From Pleurotus ostreatus/Saccharomyces cerevisiae fusant (Eukaryota; Opisthokonta): DNA of 31,209 nucleotides. The position numbers were made by a program, and so were the translations under genes. The stretch spans positions 1-31,209 of the forward strand of contig JAMQCK010000287.1 in assembly GCA_024196135.1 (NCBI GenBank), read 5' to 3'. This document shows, piece by piece, positions 29,331 to 31,209 of this stretch; the first letter of the stretch is position 1; every line of letters begins with the position of its first letter. The notes beneath the pieces were generated by a model. That model ran no database searches. It saw only the letters and a list, made by a program, of their open reading frames with translations, and was not told where the DNA came from.

Positions 29331-31209
29331 ATGTCGCGCCTACCACGTCTGCAATCCCCGACGGCCGTGCCGCCCACGATCACGACGCGCAAACGCGCTG
29401 CCGCCGCCGCCGAGATGCAACAAGAACAGGTAGCGCCTACCAGTCGCAAGCGCAAGGCCGTCGACGACGATGAGGATGAGGACGAGGCGCGCGACCAGCC
29501 GCGCAAGCTTCCCGCAATTGGCATAGGACGCGCGAAGCCACTGCAACCATCGCGCTCGACGACAAACACGCTCGCCCGACCCACCACGCGCTCCGTGTCC
29601 GGCGGCAGCCTCGGGAAATCCAACACTGCGCGCCCCAAGCTCACCGTACCCAGTGGGCCCTCCAGATCGACGAACCTCGGTCGCTCGACCCGCGGCACGA
29701 GCGCCCCGCCCGCGGGTGCCTCCTCCGTCAAGCCACCCTCCCGCCCGGGTTTCAACGTCTCCACCACCCGCAAACCACCCTCCTCCTCCACCTCCACCAC
29801 CCAACCCCCCTCCACCCACCGCCTCTCCGTCCTCCACTCGCGTCTCGAGACCCTCGAGGCGCACGCGCTCGCCGCCGACATGGACGCGGAGCGCGCCAAG
29901 GCCGCCGCGATCCAGTCCACGCTCGTCGCCCAGCGTGAGGAGCACCTCGCGGGGCGGCGCGCGCTCGCCGCCGCGCAGGACGAGCTCGCGGACGGCAAGC
30001 GTGCGTGGGCGCGCGAGCGGGAGGAGCTCGAGGCGGAGGGGCGGCGGCGCGATCGCGAGCTGAGGGAGCTCGGCGAGGACCTGCGGATGGCGCGGGCGGA
30101 TTTGGAGCGCGCGCGCTGCGAGGCCACGGAGCTGAGGGCGGCGGTGAGCGCGGGGACCACCGCGCAGCTCACGCTCCAGGCGCAGAAGGCGGCGCTCGAA
30201 GCACGATGCGAGGCGCTAGCGTCACAGCTGGAGGCGGTCACCACTGGCAAGGAGAACGTGGCGAAGGAGAACGAGGATCTGCGTGCGGAGGTCGCGCGCT
30301 TGAAGGCGGAGGCGGTGAAGCACGAGGAGATCCGTCGTCGCATGCATAACGAGATCCAGGAGCTGAAGGGCAACATTCGCGTGTTCTGTCGTGTGCGACC
30401 TCCGCTTGGCGAGAACGAGGGCGAAGTCGCAGAGATGGCGTTTCCTGACGACCCAGCGGCGGGAGGCTCCTCTTCAGCAGCGTCGGACTCTGGGGTGCCG
30501 CCCTCGGGGTCTTCAACGAACTTCTTTGAGGTGCCTCGGCAGCTCAATGTGCGCGCGCCGGGGGAGTCAGCAACTGGGGCATCGCGCCCCGAATCCCACC
30601 AGTTTGCCTTCGATCGGGTGTTCGGACCTTCCTCGACGCAGGAAGACATCTTCGCGGATGTGGCGGACTTGACGCAGAGTGCCGTTGATGGCTTCAACGT
30701 TTGTGTATTCGCGTACGGGCAGACAGGAAGCGGCAAGTCGGTGAGTTGTCAGTATGCCTTGCGTTGGCTGGAAACCTGACGTGCTCCTGTAGTTTACGAT
30801 GGAAGGTGGTCCTACGCCGGCCACTCGAGGTCTTATCCCACGCGCGGTAGACGCGCTATTCGAGACCGCAGAGGGTCTGAAGGGTCAGGGCTGGGAGTGG
30901 GAGTTTGAAGGCAGGTTCTTGGAGATCGTGAGTTTCAGCGTTGCTATAATTGCCGGATGCAAGCTAATCGGTGCTCGCAGTACAACGAGACTATTCACGA
31001 CTTGCTTGCCCCGGTCGATAAGAACGATCTCAAGAGCGACAGCTGGGGCCAGGACAAGAAGGGCGAGCAGAAGGAGAAGCATTCCATTAAGCACGATCCA
31101 AGGACGGGGCAAACTCACGTAACAGGTTCATACTTTTCTATGCTGGACTCGTTGCTCTGCGTGCTGATTCTCTCCTCATCAGGTGCCACCACTCTCCCTC
31201 TTCCCACAC
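29331..31209 (+). CDS. Kinesin-14 (C-terminal motor, Kar3/KlpA type), 3'-incomplete
   Basis: A minus-end-directed microtubule motor acting in spindle assembly and nuclear movement. Exons are 29331-30740, 30793-30927, 30981-31125 and 31183 onward past the window end. Residues 1-165 are a basic, Ser/Pro-rich tail with a likely nuclear signal (SRKRKAVDDDEDEDE). Residues about 165-345 are heptad-rich coiled coil. The neck and motor follow: NEIQELKGNIRVFCRVRPP from residue about 340, FAFDRVFGPSSTQEDIF, and the P-loop GQTGSGKS at residues 463-470, continued in exon 2 by FTMEG and exon 3 by YNETIHDLL. A tail, stalk, then C-terminal motor joined by a GNIRVFCRVRP neck defines kinesin-14. ATG 29331 was preferred to an in-frame ATG at 29301. 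An insert rich in Ser/Gly/Ala follows the first motor strand. Confidence 0.95.

Noticed and set aside
29249..30736. Minus-strand open frame of 495 codons
   Set aside because: Exact antisense shadow of the kinesin coiled coil and motor, caused by GC-rich third positions.

Overview
The window is nuclear DNA of a filamentous basidiomycete, most likely an Agaricomycete (polypore or mushroom type). The evidence is GC-rich sequence, genes cut by many 45-60 bp GT-AG introns with CTNAC-type branch points, tight gene spacing, a Leu-rich F-box protein of the mushroom type, a NACHT-ankyrin STAND protein, basidiomycete-type secreted GH13 alpha-amylases, and a multi-pass membrane family typical of Agaricomycetes. 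Gene models were built by hand from reading frame, splice consensus and comparison between paralogues. Family names rest on recognised motifs, not on database searches.

Layout. 1-2720 (+): 5'-truncated NACHT-ankyrin STAND protein with an apparent frame break in the ankyrin part. 2883-8700 (-): two tandem secreted alpha-amylases of 473 and 482 aa, with nearly identical exon structure and a TATA box at the same distance from each ATG. 9896-10738 (+): unrecognised protein. 10945-12930: divergent pair TRM112 (-) and exosome subunit RRP45 (+) sharing a 318 bp promoter region. 13858-15030 (+): F-box protein. 15678-17626 (+): AKAP7/ASCC1-like 2H phosphoesterase with an RGG and Lys-rich N-terminus. 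18624-20249 (+) and 28335-26923 (-): two members of one multi-pass membrane protein family, facing each other. 29331 to the end (+): N-terminal part of a kinesin-14.

The most unusual part is the interval of about 6.7 kb between the 3' ends of the two membrane-protein genes. It is almost wholly tandem and low-complexity DNA: more than a dozen unrelated minisatellites with units of 18 to 30 bp, a pyrimidine block of about 560 bp followed at once by a purine block, and about 2.3 kb built on TCGA. The stop codons of both membrane genes fall inside 22-bp minisatellite units. The two genes share exon boundaries, and each has a GC-AG intron at a site where the other has GT-AG.

The housekeeping genes (TRM112, RRP45, kinesin, 2H phosphoesterase) are ordinary core genes. 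The amylase pair is an extracellular starch-degrading unit. The STAND gene, the F-box gene and the membrane pair with its repeats are the accessory part. I saw no tRNA, rRNA, transposase, reverse transcriptase or CRISPR.
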